Positions 1 to 11,947 of a DNA stretch of 64,000 nt are shown here, piece after piece; positions within the stretch are counted from its first letter, which is position 1; each line of letters starts with the position of its first letter. Under the pieces are notes generated by a model, which saw only the letters and a list, made by a program, of their open reading frames with translations, was not told where the DNA came from and did not search any database. The stretch spans positions 62,001 to 126,000 of the forward strand of contig JASXTE010000097.1 of NCBI GenBank assembly GCA_030280995.1. The letters are read 5' to 3'. Position numbers and translations under genes: made by a program. This DNA comes from Hemileia vastatrix. Its lineage: Eukaryota; Basidiomycota; Pucciniomycetes; Pucciniales; Zaghouaniaceae.

Positions 1-342
1 TAAATTAATCATCCTTCGAATTGAATGGTCGAATCTATTCAATGATTCTCCTTGTCATTATTGTCAATTGGATGAGAATGGATTTTCATTATTAAACTTG
101 AACAAATAAATCTGAATAGAGATAAAAAAAATAATTCATACTGTTTTACTTTTCAATGCAAACATTGATTCAATTTTTTTTATTCTTTTCATCTTTCCTT
201 TCCTGACTACAATTGCGTGAAAAAAGAGGAAGAAAAAGTCGATTTACCCAAGTGAATTCATGTACTACAGAGTACATTGTAATTAACAAAAGAAAAAGCA
301 TTTTCCAAAGAAATGTAATTGAATTCTCCGACCAGGTAGGAA

Positions 343-372
343 ATGAGTAAGATGAATAAGATGAATAAGATG
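343..372. repeat. Short tandem repeat, unit about 9 bp (ATGAATAAG)
   Basis: The unit gatgaataa is repeated about three times, with one imperfect copy at the left end. It is a simple repeat and codes for nothing I recognise. Confidence 0.6.
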
Positions 373-534
373 GAGAAAAAGATGAATGTAACTTTTCTAA
401 ACATTCAGACGTCAACTGGATCGATGACTCATGTTTTGATCTTTCAAAATCAACTCACACATTTGTCCTCCCTTGTGTCTTCCATCTGGTTGTGTTGTGT
501 CTCGTTTTGTCTTTTCTTTTTGTGTCTTGTTTTT

Positions 535-556
535 CCTTGTCTTGTCTTGTCTTGTC
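535..556. repeat. CTTGT pentamer repeat
   Basis: About four direct copies of cttgt lie in a pyrimidine/TG-rich tract. This pentamer is common throughout the non-coding DNA of the window. Confidence 0.7.
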
Positions 557-3500
557 ATGTATTTCACCTCGAGTGTGGTTGACGAATCGGTATTCGTGCT
601 TCTTCTTGTTTCTTCCGTGGTCCAGATCCAGATCCTCTATTCGACCAGACAAAATTGATTCCTTACAAGTGATATTTGTCAAGAGAATCGTGGAAAAACT
701 CATCAAGGTAACATTTTAACCCGATCAATATGCAAATGGGCGTCTTTGTTGAAACTGTTGAAACTGTTTGAGAGAGTGTTCAAAGTGTCCAGAGTGAAAG
801 TCACAATGAAAATTGTTGTAGTGAAAATATTTTTGTTTAACAGAACACTTGGAATATTTCAGCTGGTAGTAGAGAACATTTCTACCAGTTTGTATAAAGT
901 GTACAATGTATGGTACAAAGTTAGAATGAGAGAAGACAAAGTTGCTCGTCGACTGTGAATGTCTTTACTCGAAAGGTCACTCCTTGCTTGCCATTCGAGT
1001 GCAAATGACCGTTCTTTGCATAACGATAAGTGGACCGAATTTACTGTACCCTTTGAAAGAAGGTGAAAGAAAGTGCCATGACAAGTCATTTTGACCCGTC
1101 AATTTGACCAGGTGTTATCCTTTGTACTTCATCTTACAAAATGATCCATTTGCCCTGTAACTCTTTTGTAACTTTTGTGACTTTCTCTTGTAATCCCTGT
1201 AACTTCATCTCATCTGCTCATTTTAACCCAGTAGCAGTTGTCAATGTTTACTTTGCTCGATCGAGTGTAACTCGTTTATGTTGCTTTATCGTTAGAAAAG
1301 AGAGACTTACAAAAGTCCCCAAGAAACAAGATCATTTTTTTTTCACCTGACTAAACATCTAAACGGACAAGAATATTTTCAACTGACACAGATTAATTAC
1401 TTTTTTTTACTCCTTTTTGCTAGAAAGACAATTCTATCAACGTGTCAAATTTACTAAATCGAAAGCATATCCTGTAAAATTTTATCTTTGACTGTTTGAT
1501 ACTTTATACAGATTCATTTGATTTGTTCTTTCATCTTGATTCGATGAACTCGTTAACCATTCAGTAACACAGCAACACAATGACACTCAGATTGTCAGTT
1601 CAATCGAATCAAATGATGTCCTTGTCAAATGTAGAAACAAGCAAATCATTTGTAACAGTCCTTGTAAAGTCTATTTATTTATCTTTTCTGCGAAATTGAG
1701 TTTAAACAAATGAATTTATTACTGATTCAAAGTTGTTTATTTTGGTATTTTTATATTTTTACATTTTTCTCACAAATAATGTCGTCGTTTTGTTTTACAA
1801 AAATATACAATAATTTGAATACTTACATATTCACTTGATATAAAAAATGAATGTAAAAAGTATAAAGAACTTTTACAAATTAATTTTTCTTCCATCCAAT
1901 TTAGTTAAATACTAGATTAAAATTTAGAAGAGATACAAAAATTGTTCCTGTTGTTTATCTTCTTCATCATCCGAGTTGATCATCAAATCTATTGATCATG
2001 TTGAATGAACAATGTGTAATTCGGTGAAAATAATTTTACTATGCAGATGCTTCAGGTGAATCATGAGAACTGCTATTAAGTTTTTGAGTGAGATGATAAT
2101 ACGAGTTGTTGAAAAAATCCTTTTGACGAATGAGTATGTGATGGAAGGGCCATTGGGACCATTTGACTGATACATGGCTAAAAGTTTATCTTCATCCTTT
2201 CCTCTTGCTGCTTGTTCTCATTTCATTCATTTTATCTATTTAAATCATCTGCATGTCATCGAATCATGCTCCAGGTTGACAAACAACCGTATTGACCGGT
2301 GATTATCGTCATCAATCCATCCTTCGTCCGACTTGTTCGATGTTCTTGCTTGGCTGAGTAAACCGGTCGTTACTCCGAACAGATGTCAGTAAATTATACA
2401 CTGATGTTTCATGTTACTCTTGACTTTACTTCACATTCTCTCCATTACATAGACAAAGGATTTAAATTTGACCAAGTTGAAAAGATTCTCAAGCCTCACA
2501 AGTCAAGAGAGTTTACTTCTTCGCTCTAATTAATCGGATGAGCCCCAAATCGATAATCTACCCGACGAGGCTGATTACCAAGACGTTTTTCATGTTATCA
2601 TGGTCGTTTGCACCGGCATTTTACAAATGTACCTCGGTCAATATTCTCGCTGAGTGCTTTGAAAACGTGGGATGAATGACTAGTTGTTTTTCTTTTATTC
2701 TTCCCAATCTCATGATTTACTACTGACTTGTGAGCATTGAAAGACAAATGCGCGGAAGCCATCGGTCAGCCAAGTTAGCTGTAACATCAGAATATGAAAA
2801 ACAGCCAAGTTGACCAAAGGTCAGCCAAGAAAACAATGTTCACATTGTTCGTTCGTTGGTGACCTTTTATCGGATCAACATCACGATCAACAGCGCTCGA
2901 TCACTTGGACCCTTGGAACAGGACCGAGTATCGACCCCCTGATGTTCTTGACACATGACCATTCAGCCAAACGGAATCATTGGATAATCGGATGGAACCA
3001 TATCAGTTGGACTGGATGAGGTCGGAAATCGACTTTGATTTGGTCAAACAATTCTTATCGATATTGGAAAATTTTTCTCTATCACAATGAGTTGCGAAAT
3101 AGTGAACTTGTAGAGAACAACCAGTTACATGGCAACATCAACCAAAGTTTACTTGCATAAGGTGTTAAAAATCAAAAGAACAAAATGTATCCGCAAAAAA
3201 AAGCAATAAATAATGAATGTATCTTTTGCCTAGTGTTTATGAAAATTTTTTCGCTTCAAAGGAGAAAACAAATCAACCGGTAAAATTGAACAGAAAAATA
3301 ACTCATGAATTGATAGAGCGAATAGAGAGAGAGAAAAAAAAGTTCGACGATAGAAAGATTCAAAGATGCATATTTGCATGAATAATGCTGGCGATTCGTT
3401 TCTTATTGCTTTTTTTCTTTATTTTAGAGTTTTAAAAAGTCCAACTTGTGTCCTCAAAGTGACTTGTGTGGCCTCGTTGTGTCCTGGAGGATTTTGGGGA

Positions 3501-4325
3501 AAAAGATGGAAGAAAAAAAAGAACCAAAAAAAAAGAACAGTTTAACCTTGGTTGCGCGGTGTTGCATGTCACTTTGTAAAAATGACAAAATGCTGCTGGT
3601 CGAGAAAAGAAGAAAAGAAGAAAAGAACAAATGGAAAGAATAAAAGTAAAGTGAAGTAAAGTAAAGTTTTCATCATTGATTGCGACTTTGTGTTTCAAAT
3701 GGACGAGTTGAGTCGTCTAGTTGAAGAAAGAATCAGAGAGAAAGTTCGGACTGGCAATAAGATTTTTCGATGCTCAGTGTAACTGCAGTTGCATCATCCA
3801 TGAAGGGCACACAAGGACATCTTCCATCTGACCATGGAGAGTGATTTTTTGACCAGACCGACCGGTGACAAAGAATGAAAAGAATAAAAAAAATAAAAAG
3901 AAAAAAAAAGTAAAAAGAATGAACAGGAAATGGAATAAAAGAAAAAGAAAAGAAATTTTCGCTCGGTTTGTTTGACAGAACTGTTCGGGTGTCGTTGAAA
4001 ATTGTTCTTGTTGCACTCTTCAACTTGACAACTTGTTCTTTGATTCAGAACAACAGACGACTTTAAGTCACATCCATAAGCCCATTGAAACAGTTGTAAA
4101 TCGTATCTGCACGTGACCAAATGGTTAAACACGCAGGTCACAAAAGAATTTTCCCTTCTTTTCACCTTGTCCATGTTCAAACAATCGACTTGCCAGTTAA
4201 ATTGACTTTTTCATGCTTCACTGCTGGTGTAATGTGAATAAATGCCCTGAAGATTGATATTACCATCAAAGTTTACTATTGATACTTGCGAGTAAACAAC
4301 GAGTGCAGTTTAATTTGACCTTTAA

Positions 4326-4349
4326 TACACACACACACATACATACATA
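4326..4349. repeat. CA / CATA microsatellite
   Basis: A dinucleotide ac run passes into acat repeats, followed by related tatacacaaacacaca sequence. Confidence 0.8.
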
Positions 4350-6329
4350 ATATACACAAACACACATGAACTCATCTCTCCATCTCCGATGAAAATCATC
4401 ATTAGTGATGTCAATTTACTTCTCTCTCGGTGAAAGAAGAAAAAGAAGAAAGAAGAAAAAAAATACTCAAATTGACCTTTTCCACCGATAAAATTACTTT
4501 ATTTGAGGAAATAGACTTTTTTCTCCTTCCTCTCAACAACTGGAAGATCATTTTGTTATTTTATCGATTTACCCTTCATCAGTTTAAAATATTTTACGTT
4601 TTGTCCTTGTGTAGAATTTTCAAATAGAAATGACAAAATGATTAGCTTTTCCTTCGATCCTACCACGTTCAATCGTTGACTTGTCATCAATTCGATTACA
4701 ATTTGACTTGTCAATTCATTTTTTTTGTATCCTGAAAATTGGTTCATTTTTCCAACTTTCAACCAATAAGTTCTTTCGGTTGTCATGCATGATCTCCTTT
4801 CAATGTACAATCATAAGTTGAATCACAAATCACAAATGTACACGGTTAGTTCCTAATGATTATCATTTAACGGTTGAAGCAACTTGCTTATTTTGCGTGA
4901 AATTGATTACTTTTGTATGATGAGGACGTGTTTTGCAAACACTTGTGAACGTCAAGTCGACCATAAATTCTTTTGGATGATGAAAATTTGTGTATTTTGC
5001 AATGTTAATATGTCGATGATGCAAAGTATGACAAATAATCGACCACTAGAGCAAGACTAACGTAAACAGGTGGAGATAAAATTTTCATATGAATTTCAAA
5101 TATTATTCCTGAAGAATCTTTTCATTCACATTCAACGCACATGTTTGTTCTGGTGCACATTTTTTCTTGCCTTTTATGTTCTTTCATTTCTGTTCTTTTC
5201 TCGCTTTTTTTTCTGTCCATCCAAAAGTCCAAGTATTTTTCATTATTGAAATTATATGAATGTGTCATTGTGTCCTGGTTACTCTTGTCAATTGGCTACT
5301 GGACCAGGTTTAATTCTACGTGGTTTGGTAGCTACAACACACAACACGCAAATTCAAATAGACTTGTTCTAATGAAACTCGATTCCCAAGATAAATTTGT
5401 ATACAAATACTCGATTACAACCAATGCACCAACCATGTGACGTTGAAAGAGAGAGAAAGAGAAAGAAGACTTATTCTAGTCGTGTACATTACTTTTACTT
5501 GTCATTGGTCTCCTTGCATGGTCATTTAGTTTAGGATGAGATGAACACTCACTGGCACAGGCAAAGTCCCCTCACGATGAAAATAACTTGACGTGACCTA
5601 CACATTTAGTGGTTCCACAAAATAAAATCAACAGCAAGACAAAGAGAGACTTAAAAAGATTAAATGATCCAATTGTCCACTTGATTACGTGTCTTCCTGA
5701 CTACCTTTTATCAGATTGACTTGATCGAGGTTTATTCTAGCGAAAGTGGCTGGTACAAGAAATTCATTGCTCGCTGATTGATGTGTCTTCTTGCATCGAC
5801 CAGCTTGGGACTGGATGACTTTTATCGGGTGATGAGGTGGACAGATGGAGATCGGATGGAGATCAGATGGACAGGAGGAAAGATGTTCACCTTGTTTCGG
5901 CTGATGTTGATGCCGCAAGCCATGGATCTTTCAAAGTAAGATGACAGTACACCCGTAAAGCAAGTAAAAGAAGTGAAAGAAAAGACGGAAAGAACAAAAA
6001 TTCACTCGGCCATTCCATGGACTCACTTGATCTCATTATTCCCTTTGTGTCCTTTGTTCTCTCTTTTCTCTTGCATCTTCTCTCTTCGACTCTCTTTACT
6101 CTTCTTCTCTTTTGCCTTTTTGTATTGTCATTGATTTGAATGTTGGCCTGAATGGTTTATTGGACAAGACACCGACGACAGGTCTTTTCTTTTACTTCTT
6201 TTACTCTTTCTTCTGTACATTTGACTTCCATCTGTCTACCTCATCCCTAGCAGACATGACATCAAGCCCCAAACCAGTCAATACAGGACACATCAATAAA
6301 CAAGCATTTTATTAAGCAAACAAATTATT

Positions 6330-6335
6330 TTTATT
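6330..6335 (-). terminator. Polyadenylation signal AATAAA for the 6.4-6.8 kb gene
   Basis: TTTATT on the plus strand reads AATAAA on the minus strand, about 50 bp after the stop codon of the small secreted protein. A second copy lies at 6308-6313. Confidence 0.5.
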
Positions 6336-6384
6336 TACTACTTAAATCTTATACAATAGTTTCATGATGATGATTTAGACAAGA

Positions 6385-6828
6385 TTATGATTCTGTCGAG
6401 TAGGAAGTTGATGGCGCATTGATGAATGTTCCATTTAGTCGATTTAAAATTGGCAACAAAGTGGCAACACTATCCCATTGTTTCTTGAAGTATGTTTTCA
6501 TAAATTCAGATGATTTCGCTTGAAAAGATTTAAAGCGAGTAGGAATTGATTCTTGATGATGGATGAACGAAGTTCCTTGTCGTAATAATTCAATGAAACC
6601 ATAAGGAATTGGTTTGGCAAGAAATTTGCGAAGTAAATCCATACCTGGAATACGAGCATATTCAGTTGAGTTCTTCATGAAGGCATTTAAGGATGGATGT
6701 CCATAAGATGAATTATTAGAATCATTATTATTTGCTGCATCAGTATATGTAGGAATACAATGTATAACAGTTACATTAAAGATGATACTGACTATGATGA
6801 AGATGGCTAAAATGTTAGATGAAATCAT
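6385..6828 (-). CDS. Small secreted protein of unknown function (147 aa)
   Basis: I do not recognise this protein. It starts with a clear signal peptide: Met-Ile then a run rich in Ile, Val and Phe, ending near Ile-His-Cys at about residue 22. The mature part has an Asn/Ser-rich start with possible N-glycosylation sites (NNSS, NST), then an amphipathic basic and aromatic body with no cysteine pairs. The frame stays open 23 codons further upstream, but I chose the Met codon at 6826-6828 because the signal peptide begins there and a TATAAA box at 6886-6891 lies 58 bp upstream, which would put the transcription start inside the longer frame. AATAAA signals follow the stop. It has no introns. It is likely exported; its role is unknown, and it could be lineage-specific. 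Confidence 0.6.
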   Translation of the reverse strand: MISSNILAIFIIVSIIFNVTVIHCIPTYTDAANNNDSNNSSYGHPSLNAFMKNSTEYARIPGMDLLRKFLAKPIPYGFIELLRQGTSFIHHQESIPTRFKSFQAKSSEFMKTYFKKQWDSVATLLPILNRLNGTFINAPSTSYSTES

Positions 6829-6885
6829 GATTCTTTGTTGAACTTGCAGGAAGATTGTGAATTTTCTTTCGGTCAAACTTGCCCA

Positions 6886-6891
6886 TTTATA
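6886..6891 (-). promoter_or_regulatory. TATA box of the small secreted-protein gene
   Basis: TATAAA on the minus strand, 58 bp upstream of the chosen start codon. This spacing predicts transcription starting near 6855-6860 and favours the internal Met at 6828 over the longer frame. Confidence 0.5.
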
Positions 6892-6897
6892 AGTCAT

Positions 6898-9288
6898 TGG
6901 TTACCGGTAGGAGTGGTTAAAGTAAAGATACTTTAGGTTTAAATCATTTAGACTGGTACGTAGATCAGTGTAACTAGTCACGTCAGTTGGATTCATTTAA
7001 AAGGGTGTCACTATCACATGATTATCACGTCTATTAGATTAGTTGTTTCAAAATTCAGGTCGTACTAGGACTGTTGAATTAGATTGAACAATCAAATGAT
7101 CAAAGGTTGTATATCTTCAACAACTTTACAAGTACTAGGTGTATTTGAAGTAATAGTTGATACAACTGTATTTTTCAATCCGGTTAAAGTTTTACACTTT
7201 GACCCACCATTTCGACAACTAGAACGGTCAACATCAATTTAACTGTAACGATGTCGATTTAAACTTCAAACACGATTTTTACTTCGATCCTTGTTACGAT
7301 GATGTTTACTACGACGTCTTAAAATAACTGCAGCAACAACTTGACCAGAGATGGTGACTAAGATGGTGGAACACAAAAATTTGAAATCAAAACAAATATC
7401 TTACCTGATTCCACTTTGTATGAAATTAAAAATGACAAGAATAAACACTCGACTAGATCAAGGAACATTTTGGATATTGTCAATGCGAACAGCTGTTAAA
7501 TCGACGGAATTGAGCGCTTTCAGACCCATTCGAAATGCTCTTCTCTGATTGGCTGTTCCAATCGGTAACTGTAAAACTTAAACACTCGAATGCAATACAG
7601 TAATGGTGGGCTATTATTAGTAAAATTTGTGCACTCTACAATACACATATGACACTAACTAACTAAGTTACCAGATTGACCCAGGTTCTTACTTTGGACT
7701 GTATACTCTATTGGAGGAAATGCCGATGACAGATCCATTCGGCAAAAGTGATGCCGAAAGTGAATAATTTGACGACAAAGACTTCTTATCCGCTGATGCA
7801 TGTAAACCTCTGTCCTTTTGATTTAAAAAGAACTCGCTTTTACAAACCGGTTCTTTCCTCCAGCTAAAATCAAAATGTTATCCATGCAAGGGAAAAAAAA
7901 GAAGGGCAATCGATTGATCGGTGTGAATTTAAACGGTATGTTCAGTGGAAAGGGTCAATTTAGACAGATACTTTTGCATAAAGCTAATACTCTGAATATT
8001 TCATCAAGATGGACAGGTGAAAAGAGAAGCACAAGAAATATAACAGTCATTTAGATGAGTAAAAGTATCGAGTTTGCACGTGTCAGAACCTTTGATGGAA
8101 ATAAACATTGATAAGTGTTGAATGATAAATGGTTTTTTTCTTCATATACGAAAAATGGCCTTTGAGGTTGCCATTGACGCAGTAACACACCTACTGTAGC
8201 AAAATTGAAAAAGATAAATTGAAAACTATGAAAAAAAATGTTAACAAAGAAAGAGAAAAAAACACCAACAATTTCGATGGTCTTTTTTTTTACTTGTACT
8301 AAAGTTCTGCATTTACTTAGAATAAGTTACAGCTTGTGATGACAGTTGAATAGTTCCAAATTTGAATCCACATTCGGTTCGCCTTTTCACATTGTGAACG
8401 TGAACTGTCTCGTGGTGTGACAGATCAGTTGAACATTGGACCTGTGAGAAGAAGGAAAGAGAGAGAGAAAAAAAAAGAAGATAGAAAAGACTGAATTGGG
8501 CGAATAGACTAAAAGAAAGAGAAGAAGAAGAAAGAGAGAAAAAGCACAAATGTGACACAAGTAAAATCTTCTTGCTTCAAACTGGATTCACCGGCAGTCA
8601 CAGTTGATGTTTAAGTCTATGCAAGAAGAAAAGAATAAAAGTGCAGACAAACTTTTCAACTCGAATGCACTTAACATACGATTCAAACGAATGAACAAGG
8701 TAAAGTCTAAAGTCAAAATACAAAATGCAAAAGTTTCGGCTAAATGTGAAAGGTTATCCTTTGTGTATGGTAAAATAATTTACTTCCTTGCGAAATGTCA
8801 TGACTTAAAAAGAGTAAATACGAACAAAAGATAAGCTAACTGATTAACTTGACAATTTGATGAGTTTGTTCAATTGGACGAGCGATATTCGTCAGGTCTT
8901 TCTCATCTGTAATCGCTATGAATTGTCAGTGTGGACAAGTGATTGAACGGTTAGAGAGGATGAACATCGATTGAATATACTTAAGATAATGTTTAAGATG
9001 AGAAATGACGGGATGAAGAGTTAAATATGTTCTTAGTGTGACGTGTGATAGAGGAAGTAAAATTATTCGCGTTAAATGTTTCACAGGGACAAAGAGAAAA
9101 GTGGAAAAAGTGGAAAAAGTGAGAAAAGTGGAGAATAAGTGTTCTTATACGATATTTCATGCGATAAATCGGCTTGACTTGACGTGGATCTTTGTCACTG
9201 CAAAAAGTGCACAAGAAAAGCCAAAGAAAAGAAGGAGAAAAGAAAAAGAAAAGAGAGAAAATAAAGAAAGGCGAGAGAGAAAGATGAG
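6898..9288. other. Intergenic stretch without a recognised gene
   Basis: Only short, low-complexity open frames are present. No splice-linked exons could be assembled. Homopurine runs near 8455-8545 explain most of the apparent open frames. Confidence 0.45.
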
Positions 9289-9386
9289 AAAGAATAAGAA
9301 GAACAAGAAGAACAAGAAGAACAAGAAGAACAAGAAGAACAAGATGAAGAAGAAGAAGAAGAAGAAAAAGAAAAAGAAGAAACAAA
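9289..9386. repeat. Purine minisatellite, 9-bp unit AAGAACAAG grading into AAG
   Basis: About five near-perfect copies of aagaacaag follow an imperfect purine tract, then run into aag and aaaag repeats. One strand is almost purely purine across the array. Open frames on both strands here come from the repeat and are not genes. It lies just upstream of the putative first exon of the phospholipase gene. Confidence 0.8.
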
Positions 9387-9389
9387 CAC

Positions 9390-9744
9390 TCATGCAGACT
9401 GCAGACTCGAGCTGATGGACCAAATTCACATGAGCAGGTCTGACGACGCATCGATTAGTCGAGAGTAGAACTGAACTGGGCCTTGTTCTGACTCTGCTCA
9501 GAAGTCGCAGGCAGAACAAGACACGAACAAGGAGTAACACAACTTCAGGTTTCAGTCTCAACTGACGACTTGCAGCGTCGATCCTCGTCCACCTGACATT
9601 CTCTCTCTCTCTATTTTCTCTTCTCTCACTCTCTTTAACTCTCTTTCACTCTCTTGTACTGTGTTCTACTTCTTGTTCGTGTTATTTCGCTTCTTTTGCT
9701 TCTTTTACTGCAACTTGTGTTCTTCCTTCACCTCTGTCACCAAG
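9390..9744 (+). promoter_or_regulatory. Putative promoter and first untranslated exon of the phospholipase C epsilon gene
   Basis: About 9390-9600 is richer in G+C and CpG than its surroundings. It is followed by a CT-rich stretch (9599-9655) and a good splice donor, AAG|GTAAAT, after 9744. The next matching acceptor on this strand is TTTACAG before 11493. I infer a 5' untranslated exon feeding the phospholipase transcript. There is no open frame with recognisable protein content. The transcription start cannot be placed from sequence alone. Confidence 0.3.
9599..9655. repeat. CT-rich microsatellite-like tract
   Basis: A run of ctctctctct is followed by degenerate ctctttaactctctttcactctc. 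It lies within the putative 5' untranslated exon of the phospholipase gene. Confidence 0.6.
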
Positions 9745-11492
9745 GTAAATTGCAACTTCATTGACACACCATTTAACTTTTTGTCTCTCCAGCTAACTTT
9801 GTTTGCTTGAACCTTTCGCACAACTTGTTTATCATCTGTATTCGACTGTTTCGACTGTGTGTCCACCACTTGGTCTATGTTAACAGTTCATGTAACAATT
9901 TAAACTTTCACAATGTCAATGTTCTTCGTCCTTTTTTTTTTCTTTCTTTCAAACATTAACATAGTTATTTGTACCTTTGGTACACTTGCCAATGATTAAA
10001 AGTAACAGTGACAAGTAATTCACACACACACTCATTTTACACTTGTCACTGTCTGTTAATTCATTTTTATTTTATTTATGAACTTTTCTCCTTCTCTTGT
10101 TATCTCTTGTCTTTTCCAACAATTCGACGCTGAGGGAACAAAGAGTCAAAATTACTTTGACTCTACATGTGTCAACGTGCATTCAGTATTATTTGTTTTT
10201 TTTCTATCTTTTTTTTCTTTCTCTTGTGCAACTTGCGACCATTTATTTATTTTCTCATATTACTCGTCATACTTTTACCTGTCGTCAGTGAAAGATGAAA
10301 CAACCATGCAGATAGAACTTATGTTCTCTTGTACACAAGTCAATATATGACGGTTAACTTTTTCTCCAGTATCATTGTCAATATTGTTATTGCACAAGAT
10401 TAACATTATTATCCAACAAGTAAATAGTGCTCATGTTAACGATTGCAAGAACAACAAGAAGAAAAAAAATATGTAACCAATCAACCAGCTGAACAACTGA
10501 CCAGTTGACCAGTCAACTAGTGACCATCATAATGTTGATTAAATGAAAAATTCGAGAAAAATTGTCATTTTGTTACCTTTGATAAATCAAATTAATCCGA
10601 ATTTTCACAGAGAAAAAGCAATTATTTCAATTTTAATGAGATTTTAATGACAAATATTTATTTTGTTTTACCTAAAATTGTATTACCAATTGTGTAATAC
10701 AATTTTAACTGTGACATAATTTTGTCCTTCTTCTTATGACCAGATTGATTTGTCCAAAGTTCTGAACATTTTTGTCAAGTACATTTTATAGCATCAAATG
10801 AAAACAATGACGTGTCAAAGGTGATAAAAAAATACATAGATGTGAATTAACTAAGCTCAAAGAAACAAACAAACTGACAAATTGACAAGAATCATCATTT
10901 CAACAAGAGAAAAAAAATGTATTTGACACGAATGACAGAATACATGGAGAAAATGTTCTAACCACAGTTGGACTCTCTTGTTGCATCCGATGTGAAAAAG
11001 TAAATAGCAAACACATGTCACTAACATTATAGAAATTCGTTGAGTCACTTGAAAGTGATTTAAGTGACAAATTTCATGTGCAGTCAAAATTTTAACACGG
11101 CAAGAGAATTAATTCCAATCGATAATTCAATTTACTCGCGTGACTTGTTCTTCGTCGAGATGAATTTTGTTCTTCATTTAATTGGAAAATTAATTAATGG
11201 CCAACAAGGGTGAATGAGCATCAACTGACACACTTTTACTGATGATATCAACTTATCGGTTGCTTTGACCGTCGATTCAATTGATGCTTTCTCATCGACC
11301 AAATTTTTCTTCAATTGAACTTTCGAGGTCACTTGTACATCAGTACATCTTAACAACAACACAAGCATCTGTATGATCTGTGGAAACAATATTTCTTTGT
11401 GTCAATCATATTACATTGAAAGATAATTCAATTGAGTGATTTTCAGTTGGTTGGAAAAAAAATGTACTAACTTTTTGTTTCTTCCTTTACAG

Positions 11493-11590
11493 GTCAACAA
11501 AGAAAACACAACCAACCATCAGAACAAAATACTGTTTTATAACTTTTTTTCAATTCATCGATAATATTTAATCATCATCAATTTCATCAG
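11493..11590 (+). other. Putative second 5' untranslated exon of the phospholipase gene
   Basis: It is bounded by a strong acceptor (pyrimidine-rich tract ending TTTACAG) and a donor (CATCAG|GTGAGG). It contains no recognisable coding sequence. Its place between the putative first exon and the first coding exon suggests a leader exon. This is inference from splice-site appearance only. Confidence 0.3.
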
Positions 11591-11947
11591 GTGAGGATAA
11601 CATTTCCTTCATCAATATTTCAAACCGACAAGTTTGTTCTCCTTGTGAAAGTTGAAGTCGAATGTACGATCAAAATTCTATCAAAGTTGATATCAATTGA
11701 AATACAATTTAAATCGGCAAACAAAAAGAAGGAGAAGATAAATTAGAAAAAGAAGAACGAAGAAACATATGAAAGAAAAAATTGATACAATTTACAACAT
11801 TTTTCAACGATACAAGAAAATTGAAAAGTAAAAAATGAAAAATGATAAATAAAACAGGAAAAAAATGTGAGTCAGTCGCATCTTTTAAACTTAATATTTG
11901 AAAGATTAAGTCAAATATTGAAAAAGTTAAAAGTAGTTCATTTAAAC

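Larger units (their letters stand above)
1..6384. other. Gene-poor intergenic stretch
   Basis: I see no convincing coding exon here. The open frames are short, low in complexity and unlike any family I recognise. The stretch holds a 9-bp repeat near 343-372, a CTTGT run at 535-556, a CA/CATA microsatellite at 4326-4349 and purine-rich tracts near 3480-3650 and 3870-3960. Multi-exon genes with tiny exons could be missed by eye. Confidence 0.5.

Noticed and set aside
3446..4180. Cluster of open frames on both strands
   Set aside because: They are products of homopurine runs (AAAG, GAAAA) and look like low-complexity chance frames.
5141..5440. 99-residue plus-strand frame with a hydrophobic start like a signal peptide
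   Set aside because: The hydrophobicity comes from T-rich DNA; the rest has no pattern and no splice or polyA context.
9038..9561. Long overlapping open frames on both strands rich in Lys/Asn or Leu/Phe
   Set aside because: They arise from the AAGAACAAG/AAG purine repeat; there are no conserved residues and no splice context.
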